Positions 1-8,536 of a DNA stretch of 64,000 bases are shown here, one piece after another. The DNA is from Bacillus sp. ISL-51 (lineage in GTDB: Bacteria; Bacillota; Bacilli; Bacillales; Bacillaceae): contig NZ_JAGGQB010000006.1 of NCBI RefSeq assembly GCF_018613535.1, positions 490,880 to 554,879 on the forward strand, given 5' to 3'. The notes under the pieces were generated by a model. That model ran no database searches. It saw only the letters and a program-made list of their open reading frames with translations, and was not told where the DNA came from. The number at the start of each line of letters is the position of its first letter. Position 1 is the stretch's first letter. The position numbers were made by a program, and so were the translations under genes.

Positions 1-259
1 CGTCAAACGGGTGATAATAAAAATGAGATGTGAAATCATCTATATCTTTTTCTCTTGATGGAGAAACAGACGTTTTAACGGTTTCCCGGAGATCCTCATT
101 TGACCAAGGTCTTCTGCCAACACCTACAACTGCAAACTCTTCACCAATTTGACCATTTTTATATAAACGGTGAATGGATGGGTAAAGTTTTCGTTTTGCT
201 AAATCCCCTGTGGCACCAAATATTACAATAACTGCTTTTGGTTTGTCGTTTGTTTTCAC
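1..259 (-). CDS. zwf: Glucose-6-phosphate 1-dehydrogenase, N-terminal part (cut by window edge)
   Basis: The first 86 codons of the enzyme that oxidises glucose 6-phosphate to 6-phosphogluconolactone with NADP+, the entry step of the oxidative pentose phosphate pathway in the cytosol. The dinucleotide-binding motif [13 protein letters not shown] lies at about residues 15-27 and is followed by the family's VVGVGRRPW stretch. Translation starts at GTG (259); GTGAGG sits 8 nt upstream. It is transcribed away from rnz, as in B. subtilis. The rest of the gene lies left of the window, so catalytic residues cannot be checked. Confidence 0.95.
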   Translation of the reverse strand, partial: MKTNDKPKAVIVIFGATGDLAKRKLYPSIHRLYKNGQIGEEFAVVGVGRRPWSNEDLRETVKTSVSPSREKDIDDFTSHFYYHPFD

Positions 260-467
260 TTAGAGTACCTCACTTTATCTGAAGCATGGTTTAAAACCCC
301 GCATATTTTCTTCATTTTAAATCTAAAATTCGTTGAAAGCAAACATTTCAGCCTGTTTTTTGCGGAATGCTGAAAAAAATGATGCGGAGCGGCTGAACCC
401 TGATTGAATTCACATTTTCACCCTGATCCTGTATTCTTAGTAGTACAAAGATTTAGGAGGAAGTAAT

Positions 468-1394
468 GTGGAATTATTATTTTTAGGGACGGGGGCCGGC
501 ATGCCGGCCAAGACGAGAAACGTAACGTCCATCGCGCTGAAACTTCTTGAAGAAAGGCGTTCCGTCTGGCTGTTTGATTGCGGGGAAGCCACTCAGCACC
601 AAATATTACATACAACCATCAAACCGCGGAAAATTGAAAAGATCTTTATCACCCATCTTCATGGCGACCACGTCTACGGCCTGCCGGGGCTTTTAGGAAG
701 CAGGTCGTTTCAGGGCGGGGAAGAGGAGCTGGCCATTTACGGACCAAAAGGCATAAAATCGTTTATTGAAACGAGCCTGAAAGTGACCGCGACTCATCTG
801 ACATATCCTCTTGCCGTCTATGAAATCGAAGAAGGAACGGTATTTGAGGATGATCAATTCATCGTTACCGCAAAACCAGTTATTCACGGCGTAGAGGCGT
901 TCGGCTATCGGGTTCAGGAAAAGGATTTGCCAGGCGCTTTAAAGGCAGACAGACTGAAAGAAATGAACATCCCGCCAGGTCCCGTCTATCAGGACATAAA
1001 AAAAGGCGAAACCGTCACGCTTGATGACGGACGAGTCATAAATGGAAAGGATTTTTTGGAACCGCCAAAGAAGGGAAGGATTGTCGCTTTTTCCGGGGAT
1101 ACCAGAGTGTCAGAGCATGTAACAGAGCTTGCGCATGATGCAGATGTGCTTATCCATGAAGCGACGTTTGCCAAGGAGGATGCAAAGCTTGCCCATGATT
1201 ATTATCATTCAACGACAGAGCAGGCAGCACAAACTGCAAAGGAGGCCGGGGCCAAAAAATTGATTCTGACCCATATCAGCGCCAGATATCAGGGAGAAGC
1301 CCCGCTTGAACGATTGCAGAATGAGGCGAGAGCGGTTTTTGAAAACAGTACGGTTGCATCCGATTTTATGGAAGTCATTGTGGAAAAGCCTTAA
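468..1394 (+). CDS. rnz: Ribonuclease Z (tRNA 3' endonuclease)
   Basis: Cuts the 3' trailer from tRNA precursors, mainly those lacking an encoded CCA, leaving the discriminator nucleotide for CCA addition. The 308-residue protein is a metallo-beta-lactamase fold enzyme; the zinc motif HLHGDH is at residues 63-68, and a Gly-rich GPKG/PPGP segment in the middle is the flexible arm of the RNase Z family. Later zinc ligands are likely in FSGDTR and [11 protein letters not shown] at 468 is chosen because AGGAGG lies 8 nt upstream; an overlapping ATG at 466 is out of frame. It is divergent from zwf and upstream of the L33 gene. Confidence 0.96.
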   Translation: MELLFLGTGAGMPAKTRNVTSIALKLLEERRSVWLFDCGEATQHQILHTTIKPRKIEKIFITHLHGDHVYGLPGLLGSRSFQGGEEELAIYGPKGIKSFIETSLKVTATHLTYPLAVYEIEEGTVFEDDQFIVTAKPVIHGVEAFGYRVQEKDLPGALKADRLKEMNIPPGPVYQDIKKGETVTLDDGRVINGKDFLEPPKKGRIVAFSGDTRVSEHVTELAHDADVLIHEATFAKEDAKLAHDYYHSTTEQAAQTAKEAGAKKLILTHISARYQGEAPLERLQNEARAVFENSTVASDFMEVIVEKP

Positions 1395-1404
1395 AAAAGA
1401 GCAG

Positions 1405-1432
1405 TTGACAAGTTTGTTTGTTCATGTATAAT
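1405..1432 (+). promoter_or_regulatory. Sigma-A promoter of the L33 gene
   Basis: TTGACA at 1405-1410 and TATAAT at 1427-1432 with a 16-nt spacer, a full consensus match for the housekeeping sigma factor. It lies directly after rnz, so the L33 gene has its own promoter. Confidence 0.85.
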
Positions 1433-1435
1433 AAA

Positions 1436-1450
1436 GCGTAATTATTACGA
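1436..1450 (+). promoter_or_regulatory. Zur box (zinc repressor operator)
   Basis: GCGTAATTATTACGA matches the B. subtilis Zur operator (TCGTAAT-N-ATTACGA) at 13 of the 14 defined positions. It begins 4 nt after the -10 hexamer and covers the expected start point, so zinc-loaded Zur would block transcription. The assignment rests on known Zur boxes; binding is inferred. Confidence 0.85.
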
Positions 1451-1469
1451 TTTGTTAGGAGGAAAGATC

Positions 1470-1619
1470 ATGCGGGTAAACGTTACACTGGCTTGTACAG
1501 AAACAGGGGACCGAAATTACATCACAACGAAAAATAAACGGACAAATCCAGACCGTCTGGAATTTAAAAAATATTCACCGCGGTTAAAAAGATATACCGT
1601 GCATCGTGAAACAAAATAA
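1470..1619 (+). CDS. rpmGC: Ribosomal protein L33, zinc-independent (Cys-poor) paralogue
   Basis: A 49-residue L33 of the large ribosomal subunit ([17 protein letters not shown]...). Zinc-binding L33 proteins carry two CxxC pairs. Here only Cys9 remains: the partner position reads CTET, and the second pair is gone (KKYSPRLK), so it should not hold zinc. With the Zur box upstream this fits the Zur-controlled L33 that replaces a zinc-containing form during zinc starvation. From memory, rpmGC of B. subtilis 168 is a frameshifted gene of this type; here the frame is intact. RBS GGAGGAAAG lies just before ATG 1470. The alternative name rpmGA cannot be excluded without comparison. Confidence 0.85.
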   Translation: MRVNVTLACTETGDRNYITTKNKRTNPDRLEFKKYSPRLKRYTVHRETK

Positions 1620-1631
1620 TCGAACAAGAAG

Positions 1632-1672
1632 AAAAGCCATTGTGCATATCCCACAATGGCTTTTGTTTTTTT
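1632..1672. terminator. Intrinsic terminator between L33 gene and yqjL
   Basis: A 12-bp stem (AAAGCCATTGTG and its complement) followed by TTTTGTTTTTTT on the + strand. An A-rich flank makes it usable by the convergent yqjL transcript as well. Confidence 0.85.
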
Positions 1673-1673
1673 A

Positions 1674-2447
1674 CTAGTTCACTGCCTGATAAGCCGGAAC
1701 GTTCAATTGCTGGCGGGCCGCACACCATACATCGTAAATGGCAAGGTGAACAATGTGCGGTTCATCGTGATGAATGGCATGAGAACTGTTTGTTGCCTGT
1801 ATCCAGCCGCTCTGATGAGAAAAATTCAGGAGATTTCTGTGCAGCTTGATCCATTGCTGATGTGCTGTCTTTAAACGTTCATTTCGTTCTCCCGAAGATA
1901 AAATCAAAAGCGGCATATTGCCTAAGTGGAGCTGCTGCTGCTTCATCTGCCGAAGACTGGCACGGAATTCCGCGTGTGATCCTTCCAGCATAAACTGCTT
2001 CAAATAGGCGGCTTTCATCTCTTCAGGCAAAAGCGGCAATACTTTTTGTTCCTGATCTTCAGATGCCGGATCAAGCAGGACCATGCCGATAATATCCCGG
2101 CGGTTCCGGCTGGCCCATAGTCTGCTGATAATCGTGCCGTATGAATGAGAGACGACAAGGTACGGAGGCTTTACGCCTGCTTTGTGGAGCAAGGCTTGTA
2201 ATTCCTGAACCATGTGGTCTGCCGTTCTGCTGTTTGCGCTTCGTCCGCTTTTGCCGATTCCGGCTCTATCGTATGTGAAAACCCCAAATTCTTCATCCAC
2301 GTCAGTGATTAATGATGTCCATGTCTCAGAAGAAATGCCGTAGCCGGCTTCAAAGACGATCGTTACTTCGCTGGTTCCTTTGCGGTGTTTCGTATAAAAC
2401 GGACAGCCGTCAATCAGATATGTCTTTTCCATCCATGCTGCATTCAT
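1674..2447 (-). CDS. yqjL: Alpha/beta hydrolase YqjL
   Basis: A cytosolic alpha/beta-hydrolase of 257 residues whose substrate is not known. The nucleophile elbow is SHSYGT, about residue 103, and TYDRAGIGKSG is the preceding loop typical of the fold. The start is placed at ATG 2447, 9 nt after GAGGAG; the upstream in-frame ATG at 2456 touches the Shine-Dalgarno itself and is unlikely. B. subtilis YqjL is linked to paraquat resistance and the sigma-M regulon, and an ECF-type promoter is visible upstream here. Confidence 0.88.
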   Translation of the reverse strand: MNAAWMEKTYLIDGCPFYTKHRKGTSEVTIVFEAGYGISSETWTSLITDVDEEFGVFTYDRAGIGKSGRSANSRTADHMVQELQALLHKAGVKPPYLVVSHSYGTIISRLWASRNRRDIIGMVLLDPASEDQEQKVLPLLPEEMKAAYLKQFMLEGSHAEFRASLRQMKQQQLHLGNMPLLILSSGERNERLKTAHQQWIKLHRNLLNFSHQSGWIQATNSSHAIHHDEPHIVHLAIYDVWCAARQQLNVPAYQAVN

Positions 2448-2481
2448 TGGAGTCATCTCCTCTAATTGGTTCTATAGGGAA

Positions 2482-2510
2482 GACGGAGAACCTTCGGCAA
2501 TCGTTTCTCA
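2482..2510 (-). promoter_or_regulatory. ECF sigma-type promoter of yqjL
   Basis: On the minus strand TGAGAAAC (2503-2510) and CGTC (2482-2485) are separated by 17 nt, matching the GAAAC/CGTC pattern used by Bacillus ECF sigma factors (sigma-M, -W, -X). Known sigma-M control of yqjL agrees; which ECF factor acts cannot be told from sequence. Confidence 0.75.
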
Positions 2511-2512
2511 CA

Positions 2513-2560
2513 AAATAAAAAAAGAGACGGCCGAAAGAAAGTTTCCGGCTGTCTCTTCTG
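2513..2560 (-). terminator. Terminator of yqjM
   Basis: Reading the minus strand, AAGAGACAGCCGGAAA pairs with CTTTCGGCCGTCTCTT, followed by a run of eight T. It separates yqjM from yqjL. Confidence 0.85.
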
Positions 2561-3577
2561 TTACCAGGCTCTGTCGTATTGGACGGGAACAGGTATTTCT
2601 GTATTCAGCTGCTTTGCTGCGGTTCTTGCAAAATGCGGGTCGCGCAAAAGTTCTCTGGCAATAAAAATAAGATCGGCGCGTCCGTTTTGCAGAATTTCTT
2701 CAGCCATCGTTCCTGTCGTAATCATGCCGACAGCGGCCGTTGCGATTTCGGCCTGCTCGCGGATTTTATCAGCGAAGCTTACTTGATAGCCCGGGAAGAC
2801 GTTAATATCCGCTTGAACAAGTGCGCCTGAACTGCAATCAATCAAGTCGACTCCCTGTTCCTTCATCCATTTCGCAAAACCGATGTGATCGGCGATGTCT
2901 AGACCCTTGTCTGTGTAGTCAGATGCAGATACACGGACAAATAACGGGCCGTCCCACACCTCTTTCACCGCATCAATCGTTTCCCTTAAGAAACGGTAGC
3001 GGTTTTCAGGTGAGCCTCCGTATTCATCTGTGCGATGGTTGGACAGCGGCGATAAAAATTCATGTATCAAGTAGCCGTGAGCCGCGTGTAGCTCGATAAT
3101 GTCAAAGCCGGCTTCTTTTGCACGCGCTGCAGCTTGTTTAAATTCGTGTATTGTTTCTTTAATTTGCTCCGCGCTCATCTCAACGGGTGTGTCGGACTGT
3201 TCATCAAAAGGGATGGCTGAAGGAGCGTAAATCTCTCCTTCCAGCTCGGCTTTACGGCCGGCATGCGCAAGCTGAATGCCGATTTTTGAACCCTGTGCTT
3301 TGACCTGTTCAGTCAGGTCAGCAAAGCCTTCAACATGCTCATCACTCCAAATGCCTAAATCCTGATCGGAGATGCGGCCCTGCGGATTGACCGCACTTGC
3401 TTCAACGATAATTAGTCCGACCTGCCCGATTGCACGTGATATGTAGTGCGCCATGTGGAACGGCTGTACTTTTCCGTCCTTTTCATGAGAAGAATACATG
3501 CACATCGGTGACATGACAATGCGGTTTTTAATCGTTACATCTTTTATCGTCCAAGGTGTAAATAATTTTCTGGCCAT
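2561..3577 (-). CDS. yqjM: NADPH dehydrogenase, old yellow enzyme family (YqjM)
   Basis: FMN-containing ene-reductase that reduces activated C=C bonds of alpha,beta-unsaturated carbonyls with NADPH; linked to oxidative and electrophile stress. The 338 residues form a single TIM-barrel. Signature residues seen: Cys26 and Tyr28 in SPMCMYSS, the His pair in [12 protein letters not shown], and an Arg three residues from the C-terminus, which reaches the neighbouring active site in the known YqjM structure. The start is ATG 3577 with GGGAGG upstream, giving the family length; 16 codons of upstream open frame are not counted. Single gene with its own promoter and terminator. Confidence 0.95.
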   Translation of the reverse strand: MARKLFTPWTIKDVTIKNRIVMSPMCMYSSHEKDGKVQPFHMAHYISRAIGQVGLIIVEASAVNPQGRISDQDLGIWSDEHVEGFADLTEQVKAQGSKIGIQLAHAGRKAELEGEIYAPSAIPFDEQSDTPVEMSAEQIKETIHEFKQAAARAKEAGFDIIELHAAHGYLIHEFLSPLSNHRTDEYGGSPENRYRFLRETIDAVKEVWDGPLFVRVSASDYTDKGLDIADHIGFAKWMKEQGVDLIDCSSGALVQADINVFPGYQVSFADKIREQAEIATAAVGMITTGTMAEEILQNGRADLIFIARELLRDPHFARTAAKQLNTEIPVPVQYDRAW

Positions 3578-3610
3578 TTCTTTCGCCTCCCGTAATGTTT
3601 TTAGACATTG

Positions 3611-3639
3611 ATTATAACAACTCAATTCTTCCCCGTCAT
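3611..3639 (-). promoter_or_regulatory. Putative sigma-A promoter of yqjM
   Basis: Minus strand ATGACG (3634-3639), 17-nt spacer, TATAAT (3611-3616), about 35 nt before the yqjM start. The -35 matches only partly. Confidence 0.6.
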
Positions 3640-3752
3640 ATAAACTGCTCAGGCGGGTATGGGCGTGAGGGCAGCTTTCTTATTTTTGAGGATAGGAGTC
3701 ATTTTATACATAAGCGTGAAGCAGCTGTATTGTACTGGTTTTTCATGCCAAT

Positions 3753-3899
3753 TCATAAAAGGCATTTACAGCCGATCATATAGGAGATATAAATGATAAA
3801 CGCACCGAGAACAGCGTAGCCTGCTTTTAACCAGTTAGAAAGGATAAAAATACTGCTGATGTAAATAACCGCCCCGAACATTCCATTTGAAATTTTCAT
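3753..3899 (-). CDS. Putative 48-residue membrane peptide of unknown function
   Basis: A short open frame from ATG 3899 that would encode a very hydrophobic peptide (GAVIYISSIFILS, then YAVLGAFIIYISYMIG): two possible membrane segments around a short polar turn. An in-frame stop lies 19 codons upstream, and no good Shine-Dalgarno precedes the ATG. It sits in the interval where B. subtilis 168, from memory, has yqjN. It may be a remnant of a larger membrane protein, a genuine small protein, or chance. I do not recognise it. Confidence 0.3.
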   Translation of the reverse strand: MKISNGMFGAVIYISSIFILSNWLKAGYAVLGAFIIYISYMIGCKCLL

Positions 3900-4078
3900 A
3901 AGAATGGCTGATTCAGTGAGCTGTAAGCCTTAACGTTAACATTGATCCCCCTCTCGCTGCTTCATCAAACACCGATAAACCAATGATTAAACTAAATTTG
4001 GGCGCCTTTCCTTCGCTGAAATAGAGCGCGGCGTTCTTTGATAAACGATGTGTGCGGTACGATTCCGCAGAAAAATAG

Positions 4079-4115
4079 AGTAAAAAAGCACGGGCAATGG
4101 CCCATGCTTTGTTTG
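4079..4115 (-). terminator. Terminator of proI
   Basis: Minus strand AAAGCATGGGC pairs with GCCCGTGCTTT around a CATT loop, followed by TTTT. It starts just after the proI stop codon. Confidence 0.8.
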
Positions 4116-4120
4116 TCACA

Positions 4121-4960
4121 TTATTTTTTCGTTTTTTCCAAGGCGGCTCCGGCAAATTGTTCTTTAATGGCCGCGCTCCGTGCAGCTGTTTCTGTAATGC
4201 AGTAAATAATGGCTTCTTCAAAACGGCGTTCGCTTAATGCGCGCAGACCCGCTTCTGTTGTGCCGCCGGGGCTTGTGATTTCCTTGCGCAGGCGTTCAGG
4301 GCGTTTGCTGCTTTTCATGAGCATTTCAGTCGCACCTGTCATTGTTTGTAAAATCAGCTGTTTCGCCGTTTCTTCCGGTAAGCCGACTTGAAGGGCGGCC
4401 TTTTCCATCGCTTCGACATATCGATACACATAGGCGGGGCCGCTTCCGGCAATGGCTGTGACTGCATCAAGATGCCTTTCCTCAAATAATACAGCTTCCC
4501 CGATCGTTTCCAAAAGCGCCTTGGCCAAGCTGATCTCATCCTCACTCGCTTCAGGGCTTGCGGAAAAGCCGGTCGCTGATTTTCTGATTGCCGCCGATGT
4601 ATTCGGCATCGCCCGGATGACGGTAAGCTTTCTGCCGAAATAATGCTGGATGGTATCAATTGTCAATCCGGCGAGAATAGAGATGACGAGCTGATTTTTC
4701 ACATAATCACGGATGCTCTCAATGCTTTCTGCGGCATCCTTCGGCTTAAAAGCGAGAACGATGATGTCGGTCTGGCTGAAAAACTCCCGTTTATCCCGGC
4801 ACGGCTGCACACCGTATGTTTCCTTCAGCTCATGAAGCCTTTGGTCATTTGACCGGTTTGTCATATATATATGTTCGGGTTTCGTCATTCCGCTTTGCAA
4901 TAGCCCGTTAACCATTGCCTCCGCCATTGATCCTGCTCCGATAAAGCCAATTTTCTTCAT
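4121..4960 (-). CDS. proI: Pyrroline-5-carboxylate reductase ProI
   Basis: Reduces 1-pyrroline-5-carboxylate to proline with NAD(P)H, the last step of proline synthesis. 279 residues; N-terminal Rossmann motif GFIGAGSMAEAMV, and a C-terminal dimer domain with the P5CR signature region (KEITSPGGTTEAGLRAL). ATG 4960 is preceded by AAGGAGGATT. Upstream is a T-box leader with a proline specifier, so the gene should be induced when tRNA-Pro is uncharged. Also known as yqjO. Single gene, closed by its own terminator. Confidence 0.95.
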   Translation of the reverse strand: MKKIGFIGAGSMAEAMVNGLLQSGMTKPEHIYMTNRSNDQRLHELKETYGVQPCRDKREFFSQTDIIVLAFKPKDAAESIESIRDYVKNQLVISILAGLTIDTIQHYFGRKLTVIRAMPNTSAAIRKSATGFSASPEASEDEISLAKALLETIGEAVLFEERHLDAVTAIAGSGPAYVYRYVEAMEKAALQVGLPEETAKQLILQTMTGATEMLMKSSKRPERLRKEITSPGGTTEAGLRALSERRFEEAIIYCITETAARSAAIKEQFAGAALEKTKK

Positions 4961-4984
4961 ATGAATCCTCCTTCTTTCCAAAAC

Positions 4985-5225
4985 ACAAAAAAACCTTCCC
5001 GTCAAAAGGACGAAAAGGTTTCGCGGTACCACCTTATATTAGCACGAATGGGCCGTGCTCAGCTCAACTCCCGTAACGAGGGATACGTTTAGGTTTTCCT
5101 AACCGCTCTGAGGACAGGTTCTGTAAACAAGAGGGCCGCAACGTCTTTCAGCCTGGGACATCGCTCTCTGCTGCCGTTGTTTATATACTGGTTCCCCGTC
5201 ATAGCGTTCCGTGTTTTTCATAGTT
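4985..5225 (-). promoter_or_regulatory. Proline-specific T-box riboswitch of proI
   Basis: Minus-strand leader carrying the T-box core AAGGTGGTACCGCG (5022-5035) and a terminator hairpin whose arms are AACCTT/AAGGTT followed by seven T (4987-5020). By analogy with glyQS, the strand after the distal part of stem I reads TTGTTTACAGAACCTGTCC, making CCT (5116-5118) the specifier, a proline codon. Uncharged tRNA-Pro would pair with the specifier and the T-box bulge and favour antitermination. Boundaries are approximate. Confidence 0.92.
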
Positions 5226-5233
5226 TGTTGTTC

Positions 5234-5263
5234 ATTATGCTATGCGGCACAGCGGGATGTCAA
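5234..5263 (-). promoter_or_regulatory. Sigma-A promoter of the proI leader
   Basis: Minus strand TTGACA (5258-5263), 18-nt spacer, CATAAT (5234-5239). It lies just upstream of the T-box leader. Confidence 0.75.
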
Positions 5264-5355
5264 TCTTTTTTTCTGATATGCGGCAATAATGACACGGCGA
5301 AAAGAAAAGGCTAAAATATGAGTGTTCAGGAATTAAAGAACTAAGGAGCGTAAAA

Positions 5356-6315
5356 ATGGCAGCGAGAGAAATCATTCCGATGCGTGTGCCGACTCCGTTT
5401 GCAGTCGGTGACGTTATCGTCTACTTAGTAAAGGATGAAGCCCTGACCCTTATCGATTGCGGCCCGAATACAAAGGAGGCGGCTGAATCACTCAGCAGGC
5501 AGCTCGCGGAGAACGGGGCCGCTGTCTCGGATATTGAGCAGGTGGTGCTGACTCATCATCACGCCGATCATTCAGGTTTACTGCATTTGTTTTCCGAACA
5601 GACGGAAATTATCGGGCATCCGCTTAATGAGAGATACATCACACAGGATAAGTCGTATATGGCGCAGCAGGAACATTTTTTTCTGCGGTTTTTGACTGAT
5701 ATGGGCGTTCCTCTCACCCCTGAAGACATACATAAAACGATCAAGATGTCATACTTATTTTCCGCTAAGCGCTCTTTAACAAAAACGGTGAGAGAAAACG
5801 GGAAAATCGACGGCCTTGACGGCTGGACGGTGCTTGAAACGCCGGGCCATGCCGTTTCTCACATCGCGCTCTTCCATGAAGAAAGCGGCGAAATGTTCAG
5901 CGGAGACCTTCTGTTATCAAACAGTTCTACAAATCCGATTTTGGAGGCTCCCGAGCAGGAGGGCGACCGCACTTTGCCGATGCTCGACTATTTAAAATCT
6001 ATGAAGCGGCTGTATGACATAAATCCGTCCATTGCGTATCCGGGGCACGGGGATCTGCTGACACAAGTAAGACCGGCAGCTGACAGACGATTAGAAAAAC
6101 AGAGAAACCGGGCGGAGTACGTGCTGCACATGCTGTCAGAAGAAACGCTGACCGCTTATCAAGTATGCCGGCGTTTATTTCCGGCTGTGTATGAAAATGA
6201 ATTGTTTTTGACGATGTCAGAAACGATCGGGCATCTTGATGTGCTGACTGCAGAGGGGAGCGTTGTTTCCTGTCAGTCGGGAAATACTCTGATGTTTAAA
6301 GCTGTGAAGGGGTGA
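5356..6315 (+). CDS. yqjP: Metallo-beta-lactamase fold hydrolase YqjP
   Basis: A 319-residue MBL-fold hydrolase of unknown substrate. The zinc motif THHHADH covers residues 66-72; further ligands are likely in ETPGHAVSH and FSGDLLL. A C-terminal helical extension (after AYPGHGD) resembles the small winged-helix-like tail of the LACTB2/YqjP group, whose human member acts as an endoribonuclease, but that function is not shown here. RBS AAGGAG precedes ATG 5356. The stop overlaps the start region of yqjQ, so the two are probably translated from one transcript. Confidence 0.88.
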   Translation: MAAREIIPMRVPTPFAVGDVIVYLVKDEALTLIDCGPNTKEAAESLSRQLAENGAAVSDIEQVVLTHHHADHSGLLHLFSEQTEIIGHPLNERYITQDKSYMAQQEHFFLRFLTDMGVPLTPEDIHKTIKMSYLFSAKRSLTKTVRENGKIDGLDGWTVLETPGHAVSHIALFHEESGEMFSGDLLLSNSSTNPILEAPEQEGDRTLPMLDYLKSMKRLYDINPSIAYPGHGDLLTQVRPAADRRLEKQRNRAEYVLHMLSEETLTAYQVCRRLFPAVYENELFLTMSETIGHLDVLTAEGSVVSCQSGNTLMFKAVKG

Positions 6316-6320
6316 AGGAA

Positions 6321-7097
6321 GTGGGCCGATTAACAGAAAAGCGGATTTGGATCACGGGAGCGTCCGGCGGGCTTGGCGAGCGGCTTGCGTACTTATGCGC
6401 AGCAGAAGGAGCGCATGTCTTTTTGTCCGCCCGGCGCGAGGATCGCTTACAAGAAGTGAAGAAAACAATCACCGGGCGAGGCGGATGGTGTGATGTGTTT
6501 CCGTTTGACGTCAGCAACATAGAAGAAGCTGAAGAAGTGCGGCGCCGGATCGGATCCGTTGATGTATTGATCAACAATGCCGGGTTCGGCATATTTGAGA
6601 CTGCGGCTGATTCATCATTAGAGGATATGAAAGCCATGTTTGAAGTCAATGTATTCGGCTTAATCGCCTGTACGAAAGCTTGCTTGCCCGTTATGCTTCA
6701 CGCAAACAGCGGTCACATTATCAATATTGCATCACAGGCCGGCAAACTGGCGACGCCGAAATCAAGCCTTTACTCCGCTACAAAACATGCCGTTTTAGGG
6801 TATTCCAACGCGCTGCGGATGGAATTGGCCGGCACGGGGATATTTGTGACGACCGTCAATCCGGGACCCATCCAAACTGATTTCTTTGCGATTGCTGACA
6901 AAGAGGGCGGTTATGTCAAAAGCGTGGGAAGATGGATGCTTGATCCGGACAGCGTTGCGGAGCGCATTACGTCAGCGATCTTAACGAATAAACGGGAAAT
7001 CAACCTTCCGCGCTGGATGAATGCGGGAACGAAGCTGTACCAGCTCTTTCCTTCGTTTGCAGAAAAACTGGCGGGACGCGTATTAAAGAAAAAGTAA
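6321..7097 (+). CDS. yqjQ: Short-chain dehydrogenase/reductase YqjQ
   Basis: NAD(P)-dependent oxidoreductase of the classical SDR family; substrate unknown. Features: nucleotide motif TGASGGLG near the N-terminus, NNAGFG, and the catalytic YSATK about residue 150 with an upstream Ser in NIASQAG. GTG 6321 is preferred because GGGGTG lies 6 nt upstream; an alternative GTG at 6312 overlaps the yqjP stop. About 258 residues, the normal SDR size. The last segment ([14 protein letters not shown]) is basic. Operon with yqjP; dsdA follows after 17 nt. Confidence 0.88.
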   Translation: MGRLTEKRIWITGASGGLGERLAYLCAAEGAHVFLSARREDRLQEVKKTITGRGGWCDVFPFDVSNIEEAEEVRRRIGSVDVLINNAGFGIFETAADSSLEDMKAMFEVNVFGLIACTKACLPVMLHANSGHIINIASQAGKLATPKSSLYSATKHAVLGYSNALRMELAGTGIFVTTVNPGPIQTDFFAIADKEGGYVKSVGRWMLDPDSVAERITSAILTNKREINLPRWMNAGTKLYQLFPSFAEKLAGRVLKKK

Positions 7098-7114
7098 AAA
7101 AGGGGAGAAATAAA

Positions 7115-8464
7115 ATGTCAGGTCGGGATATACGCACATCTCTTATGGAAGAGCCGCTTGTTAAACAATTGGCGCTGGCGCATGAAGTTTTTTGGATCAA
7201 CCCGGACAAAACAGACGAGGCGGTAAAAAATCGCGCTAAGTGGGAAGAGGAGATTGCCGATGCGGAAGAAAGGCTGCTCCGGTTTGCGCCATACATCGCT
7301 TCTGCCTTTCCGGAGACAAAAGAGGCAGGCGGTCTTATTGAATCGCCGCTTGCCGCCATCAATGACATGAAGAAGCAGCTGGAACAAGACTGCGGTGAAG
7401 CTTTTCCCGGGCGCTGGCTTTTAAAGTGTGACCATGACCTGCCGATTTCCGGTTCAATCAAAGCCCGCGGCGGTATTTATGAAGTGCTGAAACATGCTGA
7501 AAACACTGCGGTAAAAGAGGGAATGCTGAAACACGATGATGATTACAGCATATTACATGACGAGCGGTTTACCGCTTTTTTCTCCCGCTACTCAATAGCT
7601 GTCGGATCTACAGGCAATTTAGGTTTAAGTATCGGCATAATCGGCGCAAAGCTCGGCTTTCGCGTAACCGTTCATATGTCTAGTGACGCGAAGCAGTGGA
7701 AGAAGGATTTGCTGCGCGAAAAAGGGGTCTCCGTGATAGAATACAAAGCCGACTACAGCCAGGCGGTAAAAGAGGGACGCCGGCAGGCTGAACAAGATCC
7801 TTATTGTTATTTTATTGACGATGAACATTCGCGGGATCTGTTATTAGGCTATGCGGCAGCGGGCGGCCGTTTAAAAAAACAGCTGGAGCACATGAATATA
7901 ACTCCGGGCGCTGATGAGCCGCTTTTTGTCTATTTGCCGTGCGGTGTCGGCGGCGGGCCGGGAGGAGTTGCGCTCGCTTTAAAACTTATCTATGGAGAGA
8001 ATGTCCATATCTTTTTCGGTGAACCGACACATTCCCCGTGTATGCTTTTAGGTTTATTTTCCGGTTTGCATGACGGCATCAGCGTGCAGGATATCGGCCT
8101 CGATAATCAAACGGCCGCCGACGGGCTGGCGGTGGGAAGGCCGTCCGGGTTAGCCGGACCGCTCATGGAGCCTCTGCTCAGCGGCTGTTACACCGCGGAT
8201 GACAGCACGCTTTTTTCGCTTCTTTATAAGTTAAAAGCGTCCGAAGATAAAAGCCTGGAGCCTTCTGCACTCGCCGGGATGGCCGGGCCTGTCAAGTTAT
8301 ATCAAACGAAAGCCGGCAAACGCTATATGAAAGAGCGCGGACTGAATATGAAAAATGCCGTCCACCTTGTCTGGAGCACGGGCGGGAGCATGGTCCCGCC
8401 GGAAGAAATGGAAGAGTACTGCCGAATCGGCTTCTCATTTGCAAAAAAAATGGGCAGACAGTGA
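7115..8464 (+). CDS. dsdA: D-serine dehydratase (D-serine ammonia-lyase)
   Basis: PLP enzyme converting D-serine to pyruvate and ammonia, which removes toxic D-serine. 449 residues, fold type II; the Schiff-base lysine is Lys116 in SGSIKARGG, and a Gly-rich phosphate loop [13 protein letters not shown] lies near residue 280. [15 protein letters not shown] residues (GSTGNLG) bind the substrate carboxylate. RBS AGGGGAG precedes ATG 7115. It lies 17 nt after yqjQ and is likely in the same transcript. No dsdX or dsdC partner is next to it, as in B. subtilis (yqjR). Confidence 0.94.
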   Translation: MSGRDIRTSLMEEPLVKQLALAHEVFWINPDKTDEAVKNRAKWEEEIADAEERLLRFAPYIASAFPETKEAGGLIESPLAAINDMKKQLEQDCGEAFPGRWLLKCDHDLPISGSIKARGGIYEVLKHAENTAVKEGMLKHDDDYSILHDERFTAFFSRYSIAVGSTGNLGLSIGIIGAKLGFRVTVHMSSDAKQWKKDLLREKGVSVIEYKADYSQAVKEGRRQAEQDPYCYFIDDEHSRDLLLGYAAAGGRLKKQLEHMNITPGADEPLFVYLPCGVGGGPGGVALALKLIYGENVHIFFGEPTHSPCMLLGLFSGLHDGISVQDIGLDNQTAADGLAVGRPSGLAGPLMEPLLSGCYTADDSTLFSLLYKLKASEDKSLEPSALAGMAGPVKLYQTKAGKRYMKERGLNMKNAVHLVWSTGGSMVPPEEMEEYCRIGFSFAKKMGRQ

Positions 8465-8476
8465 GGCGGATTTCCG

Positions 8477-8491
8477 TTACAATCTTTGTAA
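8477..8491 (+). repeat. Perfect inverted repeat upstream of coaA
   Basis: TTACAA-TCT-TTGTAA, a 6-3-6 palindrome in the 72-nt gap between dsdA and coaA. It could be a regulator site or could contain the -10 (TTACAAT) of a coaA promoter. No clear -35 is seen. Confidence 0.4.
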
Positions 8492-8536
8492 GCGTTTGTT
8501 TAAACCGGAAGCTATACAGAGAGATTGGTGTAAATT

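Noticed and set aside
3913..4221. A 102-codon frame on the minus strand over the end of proI
   Set aside because: It overlaps the proI coding end and its terminator in another frame, has no ribosome site and no recognisable pattern; proI is certain.
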